A DNA stretch of 64,000 nt from Oscillospiraceae bacterium (lineage in GTDB: Bacteria > Bacillota > Clostridia > Oscillospirales > Acutalibacteraceae): NCBI GenBank assembly GCA_015066015.1, contig SVPE01000004.1, positions 92,727 through 156,726 of the forward strand. Direction: 5' to 3'. Shown here piece after piece: positions 7,983 to 16,815 of the stretch (position 1 is the first letter of the stretch; the number at the start of each line of letters is the position of its first letter). A program made the translations under genes and the position numbers. Below the pieces are notes generated by a model, which was given only the letters and a program-made list of their open reading frames with translations, was not told the origin of the DNA and did no database searches.

Positions 7983-8067
7983 TTGGTACGGAGTTAATTT
8001 CGTTTGTGTTTCTTTCCCGTATTCGAATTATCTGTCAAGTAAAAATGAGTTAAAAATAAGAATACCC

Positions 8068-8096
8068 TTGAAAAAAATTAATTTATAGCATATAAT
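8068..8096 (+). promoter_or_regulatory. Sigma-A promoter for the VanY-type carboxypeptidase gene
   Basis: TTGAAA (8068-8073), a 17-bp spacer, then perfect TATAAT (8091-8096), 33 bp before the ATG. Confidence 0.8.
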
Positions 8097-8129
8097 GTAG
8101 TTAATGACAAAAATAAGGAGTTAAAAACT

Positions 8130-9221
8130 ATGGAGAAAAAAGTGGCTAAAAAAAGTAAAAACGACATTATAATAAAAATTCTTACGGCAGCTTGTATACT
8201 TTGTGCGGTTTTACTTGTTGTTGTTCTTGTTTTCGCTTTTGTTGGCGGAGACGATAATGTTACATCGGGCAATGTTACCCCTGACACTGTTGTTACTGAC
8301 CCTGTATCAACCACGCTTCCGATAATTGATAATAATGTGCTGACAACAGCTCCTGTTACTGAGGCTTTGCCGACAAGTACAACTTTGGCGGCTAACCCCA
8401 ATCAGATTACTGCATATGCAACCGAAGAGGTCAACATCCGCAGCGCACCGTCAACAGATGCAACAATCCTCGGTAAGCTTCCTGCCGGAGGCAGTGTTAT
8501 TTTCCTTTCAAAGGATGAGAATGACTGGTGCAAGGTAATGTATGACGGAGAAATCTGTTATATTTACCGTGAATACCTTACCACTGTTAAGCCTGCTGAA
8601 CCGGTGACTCAGCCGGGCGCAGATGCTACAACCCGTAAGACTGTCAACGTAACCGGAGACAACTGGTATATTGTTATTGTTGATAAAAACAGACAGATAC
8701 CTGAAGGATATGTACCTGCCACTGAATACATAGCTGATTCGGATTGTTCTCTCGATGCACGTATTGCTAAATATTATGACGCAATGTATAATGCTGCACT
8801 TGAAGACGGCATAGAGCTTACTCCGTACTCAGGTTACAGAAGCTACGAAACACAGGAATACAATTATAACAATCTTGTAGATATGTATCTTGAAGAGGGT
8901 TACACTCAGGAAGAAGCTGAAGCAGAAGCAGCAACAGAGATTCTTCCTCCGGGATGCAGTGAGCATAATCTTGGTCTTGCAATTGACATTATAAGCACGG
9001 ATTATGATTTCGCAGAAATTTATGAGGAAGAATACAATTGGCTCGTTGAGCATGCTCATGAATACGGTTTCATTGAGCGCTATACTGAAGATAAGCAGGA
9101 TATTACCGGAATTATCCCTGAGCCCTGGCATTGGAGATTTGTAGGTAAGCATGCGACTGCTATCAAAAATTCAGGTCTTTGCCTCGAAGAGTACTATCAG
9201 CATTACGGTGTAGAATATTAA
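8130..9221 (+). CDS. Membrane-anchored D-alanyl-D-alanine carboxypeptidase, VanY family, with SH3 domain
   Basis: A 363-aa cell-envelope enzyme. Residues 14-38 form one membrane anchor. A Thr/Val/Pro-rich linker (40-90) follows, then a bacterial SH3 domain at about 92-152 (YATEEVNIRSAPSTDATILGK), then a VanY/DD-peptidase domain at about 178-355. Zinc ligands are visible in SEHNLGLAIDI (His279, Asp286) and EPWHWRFVG (His334), with SGYRSYETQ as the usual upstream motif. It should trim the terminal D-Ala of peptidoglycan stem peptides outside the cell, with the SH3 domain binding the wall. No vanHAX or two-component genes are nearby, so this is housekeeping wall maturation rather than a resistance cluster. 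Confidence 0.88.
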   Translation: MEKKVAKKSKNDIIIKILTAACILCAVLLVVVLVFAFVGGDDNVTSGNVTPDTVVTDPVSTTLPIIDNNVLTTAPVTEALPTSTTLAANPNQITAYATEEVNIRSAPSTDATILGKLPAGGSVIFLSKDENDWCKVMYDGEICYIYREYLTTVKPAEPVTQPGADATTRKTVNVTGDNWYIVIVDKNRQIPEGYVPATEYIADSDCSLDARIAKYYDAMYNAALEDGIELTPYSGYRSYETQEYNYNNLVDMYLEEGYTQEEAEAEAATEILPPGCSEHNLGLAIDIISTDYDFAEIYEEEYNWLVEHAHEYGFIERYTEDKQDITGIIPEPWHWRFVGKHATAIKNSGLCLEEYYQHYGVEY

Positions 9222-9243
9222 ATAAAAAAATCTGAAAAAATAC

Positions 9244-9272
9244 TTGACAAAAGTCTTGGCTTGTGGTAATAT
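9244..9272 (+). promoter_or_regulatory. Sigma-A promoter of the infC-rpmI-rplT operon
   Basis: Perfect TTGACA (9244-9249), a 17-bp spacer, then TAATAT (9267-9272). Transcription would start near 9279, giving a leader of about 145 nt. Confidence 0.8.
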
Positions 9273-9278
9273 ACTCAA

Positions 9279-9395
9279 GCATAAAGCAGAGCAGTAGAGT
9301 TCTCACCTACGGAATTCCGTTTCCTTGGGTCAATAGACTGATTATTTTTAGTGTATTGATGCGTGAACAGCTCTCTGTTCACGCATTTTTTTCGA
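9279..9395 (+). promoter_or_regulatory. infC operon leader with transcription attenuator (ribosomal-protein leader candidate)
   Basis: The untranslated leader contains a dyad ACGGAATTCCGT flanked by CACCT and TTGGGTCAATAG, followed by an intrinsic terminator before the coding region. TGCGTGAACAG (9360-9370) pairs with CTGTTCACGCA (9375-9385) around CTCT, then a T-run to 9392. In Bacillus, infC-rpmI-rplT is repressed by L20 through premature termination in the leader. This arrangement suggests a similar autogenous control. GTTCTCAC (9299-9306) could pair with GTGAAC of the terminator arm (9363-9368) with a 2-nt bulge, as a possible antiterminator. That pairing is speculative. Confidence 0.65.
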
Positions 9396-9424
9396 CAAAC
9401 GTCGGTAATTATTTTTGGAGGTGT

Positions 9425-9949
9425 ATGAACATCGCTATCAAAGAATTGCAAATCAATGAAGAAATCCGTGACAAGGAAGTAAGAGTAATCACCGGTGACG
9501 GTGAAGTTCTTGGAATCATGTCCGCACAGGAAGCTCTTGCAATTGCTGAAGAGAAGAATCTTGATTTAGTAAAAATTGCTCCTCAGGCCGTTCCTCCCGT
9601 GTGCAAAATCATGGACTACGGTAAATATCGTTTTGAACAGTCAAAGAAAGAAAAGGAAGCAAAAAAGAATCAGCATGTTGTTGAAATCAAGGAAATCAGA
9701 CTCTCGCTCAACATTGATACACATGACTTTGAAACAAAGGTAAACCATGCAAAACGTTTCCTTACAAGCGGAAATAAAGTAAAGGTTTCAATACGTTTCA
9801 GAGGTCGTGAGCTTGCTCATACCGAAAACGGTCTTGTTACGATGAAGCAATTTGCCGATGCCTGCACAGATTTCAGTAACGTTGAAAAAGCTGCAAAGCT
9901 TGAAGGTAAATCAATGATGATGTTCCTGGCACCAAAGCCAAAAAAGTAA
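9425..9949 (+). CDS. infC: Translation initiation factor IF-3
   Basis: A 174-aa factor that binds the 30S subunit and controls start-codon fidelity. The N-terminal domain begins ELQINEEIRDKEVRVI. It is followed by the linker (MDYGKYRFEQSKKEKEAKKNQ) and the C-terminal domain (VKEIRLS-type: VEIKEIRLSLNIDTHDFETK ... KVSIRFRGRE). The start is ambiguous. ATG at 9425 lies only 3 nt after GGAGG (9417-9421), while an in-frame ATC at 9431 has a 9-nt spacer. Non-canonical AUU/AUC starts are a known autoregulatory feature of infC. The frame is open back to 9263, but that part is the attenuated leader. It is first in the operon with rpmI and rplT. Confidence 0.95.
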   Translation: MNIAIKELQINEEIRDKEVRVITGDGEVLGIMSAQEALAIAEEKNLDLVKIAPQAVPPVCKIMDYGKYRFEQSKKEKEAKKNQHVVEIKEIRLSLNIDTHDFETKVNHAKRFLTSGNKVKVSIRFRGRELAHTENGLVTMKQFADACTDFSNVEKAAKLEGKSMMMFLAPKPKK

Positions 9950-9967
9950 TAACAGGAGGAATTAACA

Positions 9968-10165
9968 ATGCCTAAAATTAAGACACACAGCGGTGCAAAG
10001 AAGCGTTTTAAGCTTTCAAAGAACGGTAAGCCCATTCGCTACCATGCAAACAAATCCCACATTCTTACAAAGAAGAACACAAAACGTAAGAGAGGTCTTC
10101 GCACAACAGTTGTTGCTGACAAGACAAACGAGAAGCAGATTAAGCGTCTTATTCCTTACAAATAA
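9968..10165 (+). CDS. rpmI: 50S ribosomal protein L35
   Basis: A 65-aa basic protein of the large subunit. The N-terminus [20 protein letters not shown] and the C-terminus IKRLIPYK are diagnostic of L35. AGGAGG precedes the ATG by 6 bp. It lies in the conserved order infC-rpmI-rplT and is co-transcribed from the promoter at 9244. Confidence 0.97.
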   Translation: MPKIKTHSGAKKRFKLSKNGKPIRYHANKSHILTKKNTKRKRGLRTTVVADKTNEKQIKRLIPYK

Positions 10166-10218
10166 TTCAAGGCAACATCAAACAAAAATAGTATAATAAC
10201 AAACGGAGGTACTTAATC

Positions 10219-10572
10219 ATGGCTCGTATTAAAGGCGCAATGATGACTCGTAAGAGAAGAAATAAAGTATTAAAGCTTGCAAAGGGTTACTACGGCTCAA
10301 AGCACAGCCTCTTCAAGACAGCTAAGCAGGCTGTTATGAAGTCAGGTAACTATGCTTACATCGGCAGAAAGCAGAAGAAGAGAGATTTCCGTCGTCTTTG
10401 GATTACAAGAATCTCAGCTGCTTGCAAGGCAAACGGCACAAACTATTCAACATTTATGAATGGTCTCAAGAAGGCAGACATCACTCTTAACAGAAAGATG
10501 CTTTCAGAAATTGCAATTGCTGATCCCGCAGCTTTTACAGCTCTTGTTGAAAAAGCAAAGGCAGCTCTTTAA
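10219..10572 (+). CDS. rplT: 50S ribosomal protein L20
   Basis: A 117-aa large-subunit assembly protein with the signatures [22 protein letters not shown] and a central [19 protein letters not shown]. It is the last gene of the infC operon, ends at a strong terminator, and is the expected repressor acting on the leader upstream of infC. GGAGG lies 10 bp before the ATG. Confidence 0.97.
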   Translation: MARIKGAMMTRKRRNKVLKLAKGYYGSKHSLFKTAKQAVMKSGNYAYIGRKQKKRDFRRLWITRISAACKANGTNYSTFMNGLKKADITLNRKMLSEIAIADPAAFTALVEKAKAAL

Positions 10573-10573
10573 T

Positions 10574-10622
10574 CACAATAAATTGCGTCCGAGATTTTCT
10601 CTCGGGCGTATTTGTGTTTTTT
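10574..10622 (+). terminator. Rho-independent terminator of the infC operon
   Basis: CGTCCGAGA (10586-10594) pairs with TCTCGGGCG (10600-10608), with one wobble. Imperfect outer pairing CACAATAA/TATTTGTG extends the stem, and a T-run ends at 10622. Confidence 0.8.
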
Positions 10623-10655
10623 GATGATATATTTTTTTGAAAGGGGAAGGTTAAA

Positions 10656-11441
10656 ATGCTTCGCATTGAAAGTACATCCAATGACAAAATAAAACTCGCA
10701 GTCAAGGTTGCTACCTCAGCGAAATGCCGCAAAGAAACGGGTTTGTTTTTTCTTGAGGGACTTCGGCTTTGTCGTGATGCAGCGCTTACCGGTTACGAGA
10801 TTGAAACAACTTTCATAACTGATTCTGCAGCCGAAAAATTCTCTGAAGACATAGATTTTATCACTTCCTCATCTGAGTATGCATATCTGATATCTGAAAG
10901 CATTGAAAAGAAAATCACTCAGGCTCAGACTCCCCAGGGAATATTCTGCCTTTGCAGGATGAAAAAAATATGTCATGAAATAAATTTTTCGAGCGGTAAG
11001 TACGTTGCTCTCGAAAACATTCAGGATCCTGCTAATTTCGGTGCGATTTTACGTACTGCTGAAGCTCTCGGTATCAGTGGCGCTATAACTTTTCAGTGCT
11101 GCGATATTTATAATCCGAAAACACAAAGGGCGGCAATGGGTTCGGCTCTCAGACTGCCTGTAATTAAAAGCGTCAATTTGTGCGAAACTTTAACAGATCT
11201 TGCAAAAAAAGGTATGAAGCTTTATGCCACAACGCCGGACAACGGTGCTGATAAAATAACAAATGAAGATTTATCGGGCGGCATAATAGCAGTTATCGGT
11301 AATGAAGGAAACGGCGTCAGTGACGAAGTTTTTGAAATATGCCGAAAGGTTACGATTCCCATGGCGGGACGTGCGGAATCGCTGAATGCATCAATGGCTG
11401 CAGCAATAACGATGTGGGAGATGATGAGAAGTGACGGATAA
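10656..11441 (+). CDS. TrmH/SpoU family rRNA 2'-O-methyltransferase
   Basis: A 261-aa SPOUT (knotted) methyltransferase. The N-terminal ~95 residues form the substrate-binding domain. The C-terminal domain carries the three SpoU motifs: LENIQDPANFGAILRTAEALG (motif 1), AVIGNEGNGVSDEV (motif 2) and IPMAGRAESLNASMAAAI (motif 3). It most resembles the YsgA/RlmB-like clostridial group that acts on 23S rRNA; the exact nucleotide is not identifiable. AAAGGGGAAGG precedes the ATG. It overlaps the start of dprA by 11 bp and opens a long gene run. Confidence 0.85.
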   Translation: MLRIESTSNDKIKLAVKVATSAKCRKETGLFFLEGLRLCRDAALTGYEIETTFITDSAAEKFSEDIDFITSSSEYAYLISESIEKKITQAQTPQGIFCLCRMKKICHEINFSSGKYVALENIQDPANFGAILRTAEALGISGAITFQCCDIYNPKTQRAAMGSALRLPVIKSVNLCETLTDLAKKGMKLYATTPDNGADKITNEDLSGGIIAVIGNEGNGVSDEVFEICRKVTIPMAGRAESLNASMAAAITMWEMMRSDG

Positions 11442-12678
11442 GCTTCTGTATTGGTTGTGGCTTCAGGATTGTCTCGGGAGCTATTATAATATCAGGCAGT
11501 TGTTTGAAAAGTATGGAGATGCCGAAGCGATATTTGTGGAACGTGAAAGGATCAGTAAAGAAGAAAAGTTTCTTGCAACCATAAAAGAAAGATTTATTAA
11601 AAATAAGCTTGAGGATTTTGCTGACAGACTCAAATTTTGTAAGGATCATAAAATCCACCTTGTAACTCCTGACAGTAAATATTATCCCGAAAGGCTTTTT
11701 GATATCGAAAATTATCCTCTTGTTTTGTATGTAAGAGGCGATTATAGAATTCTGGCAAATCCAAGAATGATTGCTGTAATCGGCAGCAGAACGCCAAGTG
11801 TTTACGGGGAAAAATCAGCTGAAAAAATTGTTTCAACGCTTGCAGTAAATGATTATATTGTCGTAAGCGGAGGAGCTTTGGGTATAGACAGTGTTGCGCA
11901 TAGCAACGCCTTGAGCACTGGCGGCAAAACAGTACTGATAATGGGTTGCGGTCACGGTACCCCGTATCTGCCTGAAAATTCTGCTTTGAGAAAAGCGGTT
12001 GCAGAAGGTGGTGCACTTGTTTCCGAGTATCCGCCATACGCTCCGGTAACTCAGGGATCTTTTCCTCGCAGAAACAGAATAATTTCCGGTATGAGCAAAG
12101 GCGTAGTAATTGTTGAGGCTGCTGAGCGAAGTGGAACATTCAGCACGGCAAACCATGCACTCGAGCAGGGAAGAGATGTTTTTGTGCTTCCGGGTGATAT
12201 TGAAAGCGGAAACTTCGCAGGCTCAAATAAGCTTATAAGCGACGGTGCCAATCCTATATTTTCCGGCGAAGACATTTTACTGTTTTATCGTGACATTACG
12301 AAAATTAAAAAATCGGGTAAAATGAAAACCGGTAATGCTTTTGAAAACATAAATGTTGATTCAGAATATTCAAAAAAGGTTGTTCCAAAAATCAGAAGAA
12401 AAAAGACGAAGAAAGAAAACGAAGACTCTGAAACGGAATTAACGATAAAAAAAAGCGATAACCTTGTAAAAAAATCTGAAAAAATTTCTCTTGAAGGTAT
12501 TTCTAAAAACGCTATGATAGTGTATAATATAATGTCTGATGGAAATTGTTTTCTCGATGACATCAAAAGAGAAAGTGGGCTTGACATCAGCAAGGTTCTG
12601 GTTTCACTTACAGAGCTTGAGATGTTCGGTATTGCGGAAAGTGACGGACCGAACAGGTATAAATTGAAATTAATCTAG
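11431..12678 (+). CDS. dprA: DNA processing protein DprA
   Basis: A 415-aa protein that binds incoming single-stranded DNA and loads RecA during transformation. Residues ~65-290 form the Rossmann-like DprA domain with IAVIGSRTPSVYGEKSAEKIV, VSGGALGIDSVAHSNAL and FPRRNRIISGMSKGVVIVEA. A Lys/Glu-rich linker (~290-350) leads to a C-terminal winged-helix DML1-like domain (~355-415). The start is GTG at 11431, inside the end of the preceding methyltransferase gene. The order dprA-topA-trmFO is classical for Firmicutes. Together with a ComM-like gene elsewhere in the window, it suggests but does not prove competence capacity. Confidence 0.92.
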   Translation: MTDKLLYWLWLQDCLGSYYNIRQLFEKYGDAEAIFVERERISKEEKFLATIKERFIKNKLEDFADRLKFCKDHKIHLVTPDSKYYPERLFDIENYPLVLYVRGDYRILANPRMIAVIGSRTPSVYGEKSAEKIVSTLAVNDYIVVSGGALGIDSVAHSNALSTGGKTVLIMGCGHGTPYLPENSALRKAVAEGGALVSEYPPYAPVTQGSFPRRNRIISGMSKGVVIVEAAERSGTFSTANHALEQGRDVFVLPGDIESGNFAGSNKLISDGANPIFSGEDILLFYRDITKIKKSGKMKTGNAFENINVDSEYSKKVVPKIRRKKTKKENEDSETELTIKKSDNLVKKSEKISLEGISKNAMIVYNIMSDGNCFLDDIKRESGLDISKVLVSLTELEMFGIAESDGPNRYKLKLI

Positions 12679-12693
12679 AAAAGGTGAATATAT

Positions 12694-14799
12694 ATGGCAG
12701 ATTTAATTATTGTAGAGTCTCCTTCAAAGGCAAAAACTCTTAAAAACTATCTAGGAAGCGGCTATAATATTGTTGCTTCAAAGGGTCATATAAGAGATCT
12801 TCCTGCAGCCAGACTCAGTGTCGATGTAAAACATGATTTTGCACCGAAATACAGCATTGTAAAAGGTAAGGAAAAGCTTGTGAAAGAGCTTAAAGAGGCC
12901 GTGGCTGACAGCAACAGAGTTTATCTCGCAACTGACCCTGACCGCGAAGGAGAAGCTATTTCGTGGCATCTTGCTGAGATTCTGGGTCTTGATCTTGATG
13001 AGGCTAACAGAGTTACGTTTAACGAAATAACAAAGACCGGTGTAAAAAACGGTATGGCTAATCCGAGAAAAGTCGATCTTGATCTTGTAAATGCTCAGCA
13101 GGCAAGACGAATTCTTGACAGGCTCGTAGGCTACAAGCTCAGTCCTTTTGTATCGCAGAAGATCAGACGAGGTCTTTCGGCCGGCAGAGTACAGAGTGTT
13201 GCACTCAGAATAATCACCGACAGAGAAAACGAAATCAGAGCTTTTGTGCCTGAAGAGTACTGGAGTCTTGAGGGTAAATTTACTTCTTCAAAGAAGACAT
13301 TTACTGCAGAGTTTTACGGCGATGAAACCGGAAAAATAGATCTTAAAACTGAGGACCAGGTTGATTCTTATATCAGGCGTCTTGATGGTGCTTCGTACTA
13401 CATTCATTCGCTTAAAACAGGAACCAGAAAAAAGAATCCTGCACCGCCGTTTATCACATCTACTCTTCAGCAGGAAGCTTCAAAAAGACTTGGTTTCAGA
13501 GCTGAGAGGACAATGAAAATTGCACAGGAGCTTTACGAAGGTGTCAATATCCCGGGTTACGGCTCAATAGGTCTTATCACTTACATGAGAACAGACTCTC
13601 TCAGAGTTTCAGAGGAAGCACGTCAGGCTGCACATGAATTCATCAGCGGCACGTACGGTGAAAAGTACAACCCCGACAAGCCTAATTATTACAAATCAAG
13701 AAGTAACGCCCAGGACGGACATGAAGCTATAAGACCGTCTACAGTTTCTATAACTCCCGATAGCATAAAAGACAGTCTTTCAGCTGAACAGTATAAGCTT
13801 TACTCACTTATATGGAAAAGGTTTATAGCAAGTATGATGGCTCCATGCCTTCAGAATGCAACAAAGCTCGAAATCAGAAGTACGGTGAGCGGTCAGCCTG
13901 AAGAAAAATACTGCGTATTTACCGCCAGTGGATACAGTGTCAAGTTTGACGGATTTACGGTTATATATAACGTAAATGATGATGAAGAGAAATCGAAGCT
14001 TCCCGAAGGACTTAAGGCAAATGAAAGCATAAAGCTCAAGGAGCTTTCAAAAAACCAGCACTTCACTCAGGCTCCTCCGAGATTCACTGAAGAATCTCTT
14101 ATCAAGACACTTGAAGAAAACGGTGTCGGACGTCCCAGTACTTACGCTACAATTATTTCAACTATTGTAAAAAGAGAATATATCACAAGAAAATCCAAAC
14201 AGCTTATACCTACAGAGCTGGGTGAAGCAATTGTGGGACTTCTTAAGGATAAATTCAAGAATATCGTAAATGTCAAATTCACTGCTCAGATGGAGACAAG
14301 TCTTGATAAAGTAGGTGAAGGCGAAGAGGATTACATCCGTATGCTTCACGAATTCTACGATGATTTTGACAAGAATCTACAGAAGGTAAAATCTGAAATG
14401 GACGGTGTTAAAATTCAGCTCAAAGAAGATGAAACCGACATTCCCTGCGAAAAATGCGGCAGAATGATGGTTATAAAAACCGGACGCTTCGGCAAATTCC
14501 TTGCTTGTCCTGCTTATCCTGAGTGTAAGACAACAAAACCTTATGTGCTTGAAACAGAGGCAACCTGTCCTGCTTGCGGCGGAAAGGTTATTTCAAAAAA
14601 ATCAAAAAGAGGATACACTTTCTTCGGTTGTGACAATTGGCCCGAATGTAACTTTATGACATGGGATAAGCCTACAAAGGAAAAATGTCCTAACTGTGGA
14701 AAATCCTTGTTCAAGGGCAAGGGCGGTATACTTTCATGCCTTGATGAAAAGTGCGGTTACAAGGTGAAAGAAACTAAAAAAAGTAAATCCAAAGGTTAA
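12694..14799 (+). CDS. topA: DNA topoisomerase I
   Basis: A 701-aa type IA topoisomerase that relaxes negative supercoils. The TOPRIM domain occupies residues 1-~115 with DPDREGE at 81-87. The catalytic tyrosine is Tyr297 in LITYMRTDSLRVS. The C-terminal part (~590-700) carries three four-cysteine zinc ribbons, starting CEKCGRM, CPACGGK and CPNCGKS, which bind single-stranded DNA and RNA polymerase in homologues. AAAAGGTG precedes the ATG. It sits 15 bp after dprA in the same run. Confidence 0.97.
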   Translation: MADLIIVESPSKAKTLKNYLGSGYNIVASKGHIRDLPAARLSVDVKHDFAPKYSIVKGKEKLVKELKEAVADSNRVYLATDPDREGEAISWHLAEILGLDLDEANRVTFNEITKTGVKNGMANPRKVDLDLVNAQQARRILDRLVGYKLSPFVSQKIRRGLSAGRVQSVALRIITDRENEIRAFVPEEYWSLEGKFTSSKKTFTAEFYGDETGKIDLKTEDQVDSYIRRLDGASYYIHSLKTGTRKKNPAPPFITSTLQQEASKRLGFRAERTMKIAQELYEGVNIPGYGSIGLITYMRTDSLRVSEEARQAAHEFISGTYGEKYNPDKPNYYKSRSNAQDGHEAIRPSTVSITPDSIKDSLSAEQYKLYSLIWKRFIASMMAPCLQNATKLEIRSTVSGQPEEKYCVFTASGYSVKFDGFTVIYNVNDDEEKSKLPEGLKANESIKLKELSKNQHFTQAPPRFTEESLIKTLEENGVGRPSTYATIISTIVKREYITRKSKQLIPTELGEAIVGLLKDKFKNIVNVKFTAQMETSLDKVGEGEEDYIRMLHEFYDDFDKNLQKVKSEMDGVKIQLKEDETDIPCEKCGRMMVIKTGRFGKFLACPAYPECKTTKPYVLETEATCPACGGKVISKKSKRGYTFFGCDNWPECNFMTWDKPTKEKCPNCGKSLFKGKGGILSCLDEKCGYKVKETKKSKSKG

Positions 14800-14822
14800 A
14801 AACAATGAAAGGCGGTGAAAAA

Positions 14823-16154
14823 ATGGCAGATAAAATTAAAGTAATAGGCGGCGGTCTTGCCGGTGTAGAAGCGGCTTGGCAGATAGCATCACACGGTTTT
14901 GATGTTGAGCTTTACGAAATGAAGCCTGTCAGGTTTTCGCCGGCTCACAAAATGCCTCTTTTAGGCGAACTTGTTTGTTCAAATTCACTGAAAGCAAAAA
15001 GGCTGGAATCTGCGGCAGGTCTTCTTAAAACCGAAATGAGAGTTTTCGGTTCAATTTGTATGGAGTGTGCAGATAAGTCTGAGGTTCCTGCCGGCGGCGC
15101 ACTTGCGGTCGACAGAGCTATATTTGCAAAGCTTATCACTGAGAAAATTGAAAATAACAAAAGAATAACACTTGTCCGTAATGAAGTCACGGAAATTCCC
15201 GAAGGAAATGTTATTATTGCTGCAGGGCCTCTCGCATCTGATCTGCTCAGTGAAAAAATAAGTGAACTGTGCGGTAACGGACTTCATTTTTACGATGCAG
15301 CAGCACCTATTGTTTCCAGAGACAGTATTGATATGGAAAGTGCTTTTACAGCCTCAAGATATGAAAGGGGAGGCGAAGATGATTATATCAACTGTCCTAT
15401 GAATAAGGCTGAATATGAGGCTTTTTATGAGGCTCTTGTAAATGCTGAAAGTGCTGAACTTCATTCTTTCGACAAACGAAAAGACGTTTATGAGGGTTGT
15501 ATGCCCATTGAAGTTATGGCATCGAGAGGCAAAGATACTATGCGCTTCGGTCCTATGAAGCCGGTAGGTCTTGTTGATCCCCGTACCGGTCACAGACCTT
15601 GGGCGGTTTTACAGTTGCGCAAAGAAAACAGTAAAGGCACAATGCTTAATCTTGTAGGTTTTCAGACGAATCTTAAGTTTTCTGAGCAAAAGCGTGTTTT
15701 CTCGATGATTCCTGCACTGAAAAATGCTGAGTTTCTTCGTTATGGTGTTATGCATAGGAATACGTTTATAAATTCACCTGAGCTACTTGATGCAACGTTT
15801 TCATTCAAAGGGCGAAAGAATCTTTTCTTTGCAGGACAGATCACGGGTGTTGAGGGTTATATGGAATCAGCATCCTCGGGCATACTTGCCGGTCTGAATA
15901 TGGTAAGACTGCTTCAGGAAAAAGAGCTTCTTGTTTTACCTGAAACAACAATGATGGGTGCTTTAAGCAGATATATCAGTGACAGTACTGTCAGGAATTT
16001 TCAGCCTATGGGTGCAAATTTCGGTGTGTTGCCGCCGATTGAGCCTAAAATAAGAGATAAAGCTCAAAGATACGAAGCTTTAAGCAAAAGGGCTATGTCA
16101 GATTTAAAAATATATCTTGAAAGGATGGGTTATAATGGATTTTACGGAGCTTGA
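14823..16154 (+). CDS. trmFO: tRNA uridine-54 C5-methyltransferase (folate/FAD-dependent) TrmFO
   Basis: A 443-aa flavoenzyme making m5U54 in the tRNA T-loop with 5,10-methylene-THF as carbon donor. The N-terminal FAD motif is VIGGGLAGVEAAWQIA. Family motifs follow: PAHKMPLLGELVCSNSLKA, and near the C-terminus QITGVEGYMESASSG. The ATG at 14823 is chosen because AAAGGCGGTG lies just before it; the in-frame ATG at 14805 would place that ribosome binding site inside the gene. It overlaps rnc by 20 bp. Its folate donor is supplied by FolD-dependent metabolism (folD is at 45.6 kb). Confidence 0.95.
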   Translation: MADKIKVIGGGLAGVEAAWQIASHGFDVELYEMKPVRFSPAHKMPLLGELVCSNSLKAKRLESAAGLLKTEMRVFGSICMECADKSEVPAGGALAVDRAIFAKLITEKIENNKRITLVRNEVTEIPEGNVIIAAGPLASDLLSEKISELCGNGLHFYDAAAPIVSRDSIDMESAFTASRYERGGEDDYINCPMNKAEYEAFYEALVNAESAELHSFDKRKDVYEGCMPIEVMASRGKDTMRFGPMKPVGLVDPRTGHRPWAVLQLRKENSKGTMLNLVGFQTNLKFSEQKRVFSMIPALKNAEFLRYGVMHRNTFINSPELLDATFSFKGRKNLFFAGQITGVEGYMESASSGILAGLNMVRLLQEKELLVLPETTMMGALSRYISDSTVRNFQPMGANFGVLPPIEPKIRDKAQRYEALSKRAMSDLKIYLERMGYNGFYGA

Positions 16155-16815
16155 AGAACGAATCGGCTATAAGTTTAAAAATATTACATTACTTGAGACT
16201 GCTATGACTCATTCCTCATATGCAAATGAAAAGCAGCTTTCAAGAGAGTGTAATGAGCGACTTGAATTTCTAGGTGATTCCGTTCTCGGAATTATCACTG
16301 CAGAATACTTCTATCACAATCTCAATCATCTTCCCGAAGGCGAGATGACAAAGCGCAGAGCAGCGTGTGCATGCGAAAAGTCACTTTTTGATTTCGCAAA
16401 AGAAATCGATTTAGGTAAATATATTCTTCTCGGTCGGGGTGAGGAACGAACCGGCGGAAGAAAAAGGGCATCTATTCTTGCTGATGCATTTGAAGCTCTT
16501 ATTGCAGCGGTTTATCTTGATTCCGGTCTCGAAGATGCAAGGAAGTTTGTTCTTGATTTTGTTAAAAAGGCAGCTGATAAGCAGACACGCCTCAGAGATT
16601 ACAAAACAGAGCTTCAGGAGATTGTTCAGAAAAATCCCCATGAACACCTTTCTTACGTTCTGGTTGGTGAGAGTGGACCTGATCACGACAAGCGCTTTGA
16701 GGTTGAAGTAAATCTCAACAGTAATGTTGTAGGCTGCGGCGTAGGAAGAAGTAAAAAACTTGCTGAGCAGCAGGCTGCAAAGCAGGCACTGGAATTAATG
16801 GGGATAAAAATTTGA
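16135..16815 (+). CDS. rnc: Ribonuclease III
   Basis: A 226-aa double-stranded-RNA endonuclease for rRNA processing and mRNA decay. The catalytic domain contains NERLEFLGDSVLGI (signature with acidic residues) and ADAFEALIAAVYLDSG. The dsRNA-binding domain starts near residue 150 (DYKTELQEIVQK) and ends with KKLAEQQAAKQALELMG. The ATG at 16135 is preferred with AAGGATGGG upstream. It overlaps trmFO at its 5' end and its stop overlaps the TTG start of the radical SAM gene. Confidence 0.96.
   Translation: MDFTELEERIGYKFKNITLLETAMTHSSYANEKQLSRECNERLEFLGDSVLGIITAEYFYHNLNHLPEGEMTKRRAACACEKSLFDFAKEIDLGKYILLGRGEERTGGRKRASILADAFEALIAAVYLDSGLEDARKFVLDFVKKAADKQTRLRDYKTELQEIVQKNPHEHLSYVLVGESGPDHDKRFEVEVNLNSNVVGCGVGRSKKLAEQQAAKQALELMGIKI

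Noticed and set aside
8130..9221. VanY-type gene as part of a vancomycin-resistance cluster
   Set aside because: No vanH, vanA, vanX, vanR or vanS genes are adjacent; a single anchored DD-carboxypeptidase is ordinary in Firmicutes.
11630..12139. 169-codon minus-strand frame within dprA
   Set aside because: Shadow of dprA; translation is Gln/Leu/Phe-biased with no motif.
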